This document shows positions 17,001 to 18,252 of a DNA stretch of 18,252 bases, one piece after another. The notes beneath the pieces were generated by a model. It searched no databases, was not told where the DNA came from, and was given only the letters and a program-made list of their open reading frames with translations. Numbering within the stretch: the first letter of the stretch is position 1; every line of letters starts with the position of its first letter. A program made the position numbers and the translations under genes. Source of the stretch: JBCBKP01 sp038746265 (GTDB lineage: Bacteria; Planctomycetota; Phycisphaerae; Phycisphaerales; UBA1924); the NCBI GenBank assembly GCA_038746265.1, contig JBCDKU010000053.1:1-18252 (forward strand). The letters are read 5' to 3'.

Positions 17001-18252
17001 CGGGTTCATCAGCCGAGTCTTCGGGCAGCCGCACGTCGGTCAGTGCATCGCTCGCGATGCGGTCGAGCTCGTCCGCGCCGGACTCCCAGCCGCGCTCGCG
17101 CCAGGCCGCGGAAAGCTCGGTGAGCCGCGACCGCGCGGGCCACGCCTCGACGGCGTCGGAGATGCCGTCGTAGACCTTGAGCGCGGCGTCGGTGCGACCA
17201 CCGAGCGTCCTGCCCCGCTCGCCCGAGACCACGACGGGCCCTTTAGGCTCGATCTGGTCGGGGTAGGTCGAGCGGTTGCCGTCGAAGCGGAACTTGGTGC
17301 CGCCGGGCCAGCGTGTGTTCTCGAGCGGGTCGAGCGCGACACGGTCCTCCGCCGCCCGATTCAGCAAGCCGACGACCTGATCACGGAAGTACGCAGATCC
17401 CGTCAGCTCACCGAGACGCCCGTCCGTCGCCGCCCGCGACAGCGGCAGCAGCCACTCCTCCGACGACGTGCACCACCGCGCGAACTCGGTCTGCGAGTAC
17501 TCCGCGGGCGGCGGCTCGACAAACCCGCGCTCGCGGAGCTGGAAGAGCAGCACGCCCACCGCCGCGACGGCAGCGATCGTTGCGATGCCGCCACCCACGA
17601 TGAACGGCGTCGGGCTCGCCTGCTTGGCCTTGAGCGCGGCGACCGCGTCGGCGATCTGATCGATCGCGAGCGCCCCCGGCATCAGCCGCGGGTCGAGCAG
17701 GCGGTTGGTGAGCGTGAGCCACATCGACCCGCGCTTGCCGAGCGCCTGCCACGCGGACCCGTCCACCACCGGGTACACGCTCCGTTCGCCGAAGGGCTCG
17801 TGCAGCACCAGCTCGTGCAGCACGCGGCCGATCGCGCGGAGGTCGCGGACTTTCTCGCGTTCGAGATCCGACGAAAGCGCCGAGCCCGCGGCGAGCCCGG
17901 TCAGCCCGACGCGCAGGCGGCCGATCCCGCCGCGGGTGTCGATGCGGACGTGGGATGCGTCGAGATCGCCGTGCGGGCGCTTGCCGCCCTCCCAGAGCTT
18001 GCGCGTCGCGCCGACGAGCCCCGACGCGATCTCGTAGATCACGTGCGGCTCGAGACGAACCTTCGCGCGGGCGAACGCCCGAGCCGAGGACGAATACCGA
18101 TCCGAGACACAGAACGCCGCGCCGTCGGGGGTGAACCCGATCTCGTGGATCGGGACGACGTGCCCGCGGCCCGGTGCCGCGTCCTCGCCGGCGACGCCCG
18201 CGATGTCACGCTGGACATGGGCCCGCTCGAAGAACCGCGCGAGCGCCTCCGC
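14017..18252 (-). CDS. Degenerate kinase - membrane helix - FGE-like fusion (PpkA/TagR-like), N-terminus cut by window edge
   Basis: The frame is open to the right edge; 1411 residues are visible, numbered from there. Residues 1 to about 210 are most of a protein-kinase fold: HVVPIHEIG (31-39), a long helix before HGDLDASHV (94-102, the HRDLKxxN loop), and GLTG (116-119) where DFG belongs. The loop Lys and Asn and the DFG Asp are replaced, so it is probably a pseudokinase. One membrane helix (about 216-238) follows, then some 840 residues of charged, Ala-rich helices. The last 330 residues form an FGE-sulfatase-like domain: YLSRDEVSVGMFV, SPMVRVSPAAASRLAELAG, RLPTAEEW, HLVGNAGEIV, MIGGSA, DLGFRL. 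The catalytic cysteines are absent. With the kinase in the cytoplasm, the FGE part would be periplasmic. In Pseudomonas T6SS, PpkA (kinase) and TagR (FGE-like) are separate, and TagR promotes PpkA activation. A T6SS regulatory or scaffold role is inferred from this and the neighbours. A GTG at 18042 is too far inside the kinase fold to be the start. Confidence 0.85.
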   Translation of the reverse strand, partial: AEALARFFERAHVQRDIAGVAGEDAAPGRGHVVPIHEIGFTPDGAAFCVSDRYSSSARAFARAKVRLEPHVIYEIASGLVGATRKLWEGGKRPHGDLDASHVRIDTRGGIGRLRVGLTGLAAGSALSSDLEREKVRDLRAIGRVLHELVLHEPFGERSVYPVVDGSAWQALGKRGSMWLTLTNRLLDPRLMPGALAIDQIADAVAALKAKQASPTPFIVGGGIATIAAVAAVGVLLFQLRERGFVEPPPAEYSQTEFARWCTSSEEWLLPLSRAATDGRLGELTGSAYFRDQVVGLLNRAAEDRVALDPLENTRWPGGTKFRFDGNRSTYPDQIEPKGPVVVSGERGRTLGGRTDAALKVYDGISDAVEAWPARSRLTELSAAWRERGWESGADELDRIASDALTDVRLPEDSADEPVQDLARVVQTDQAIDRIEAVWTVLVSRIDAIAAAGASPAEGVPEDPLLLAFERFVELEVAGANASTRPVASLDEKLQSLNGLSTELSEFLTTRWPRVHREQFARDALAVASFTATPVPSREKYQSWMEEAKRSVYDEIDPSADPRLNWEQPDVLADASGKLLKLRADFGDEADITLAPISERLGFDLDDALLETSDQIADVCSLDFLFRTAPDIERRVQQLSRRVALLDDAVTDGDTQLRREPSEVIADIDRPQGLTGGRVPAIDDAYRTIGGGLRDGYLESGDSRPLRLGESRLRRFLRDLDERIPAVTIEPAAALRGYDAASMTEALDARRNAEIADVISATPWDAAEGRFAVTAGTDRQIEDASGNLSAFASSAEAAVEAYAEADRLLAEFYLPDETDAAGTSIDAVDGRWRGSDVLASAPARRSLDAVLERLDRVREVLALSDESRLVAAASSEAEDASASWAAYARLGDLNAWPSTIAQLEDDARGLARVSGAAESIGDDARRASVTASLDAIAQDRWVRGFSSASTEEDVRRAAALRGTFDADLSALAARPRFNAELATLQVNASEERRVSEPELRAELMASWTAHDAAAGDGGFKPDVSDFLQELRELAEPVVDESQFDTPDEVGPGKVGWEPPTDDKIDYRSIVYSYPSNADPQLQLEFIFVEVPGGDRIYLSRDEVSVGMFVDIATAANPTAPLDGMRWQSLPKTAQERSLAIGSQNWIGTRSWAWRPRPSSMIPGETWLRRHEQVGASLDALQNTAPQYPESLVDPRDPGRMIEDHRITRDSPMVRVSPAAASRLAELAGCRLPTAEEWQAAYIATESGVPLDQWNLRDQSFIVQRDWVRQVHDAIERPNLDYPDAGIAPWPAGAAGRDAAAHPFDDGTLWFEPVTAERGNVFRHLVGNAGEIVAKYNADGGLAAVSMIGGSALSPFDATVSAPHPFTGNRRRVLINDFADLGFRLAFSANRLRWPLIRRARWLAEDAPFRLSP

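Noticed and set aside
18040..18042. GTG as start of the kinase-like gene
   Set aside because: The frame continues upstream to the window edge with kinase-like sequence (HVVPIHEIG, then CVSDRY), so the start lies outside the window.
1..18252. tRNA, rRNA, CRISPR, insertion sequence or prophage signals
   Set aside because: None was seen. Gaps between genes are short, and no direct-repeat array, transposase motif or terminal inverted repeat was recognised.

Overview
The window is GC-rich throughout and almost completely coding. All long genes but one small one lie on the minus strand. Inner- and outer-membrane systems occur together. The two-partner-secretion transporter has the motifs of planctomycete ShlB/FhaC-like proteins, and a kinase-like/FGE-like fusion is present. 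A Gram-negative bacterium of the Planctomycetota (perhaps Phycisphaerae) is my best guess; this is inference from protein style, not from a marker gene.

Layout, in the direction of minus-strand transcription (right to left). (1) 18252-14017: a very large protein cut by the right edge, with a degenerate protein-kinase domain, one membrane helix, a long helical region and a C-terminal FGE-sulfatase-like domain. It resembles PpkA and TagR of the type VI secretion (T6SS) threonine-phosphorylation pathway joined in one chain. (2) 13641-13928, plus strand: a small lipoprotein, convergent with the kinase-like gene and divergent from what follows. (3) 13357-12466: a T6SS-associated protein, possibly like the C-terminal half of Fha/TagH, split by a one-base shift in a run of five G. 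(4) 12416-11703 tssL (DotU) and 11706-7375 tssM (IcmF), the inner-membrane core of T6SS, overlapping by ATGA. (5) 7285-6098: a TagF-like protein with an added C-terminal membrane anchor. (6) 6101-3342: a 919-residue outer-membrane TpsB transporter whose start overlaps the tagF-like stop (ATGA). (7) 3248-1: the TpsA exoprotein, with an intact TPS secretion domain, cut by the left edge.

Taken together, the minus-strand genes from 13357 to 1 look like one transcription unit joining T6SS membrane-complex genes, T6SS post-translational regulators and a two-partner secretion pair. The kinase-like protein lacks key catalytic residues, and the Fha-like protein shows no FHA domain. This suggests a version of the TagR/PpkA/Fha/TagF switch that may work without phosphorylation. 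The T6SS sheath, tube, baseplate and ClpV genes are not in the window, and no TssJ was recognised. No tRNA, rRNA, CRISPR array or insertion sequence was seen.
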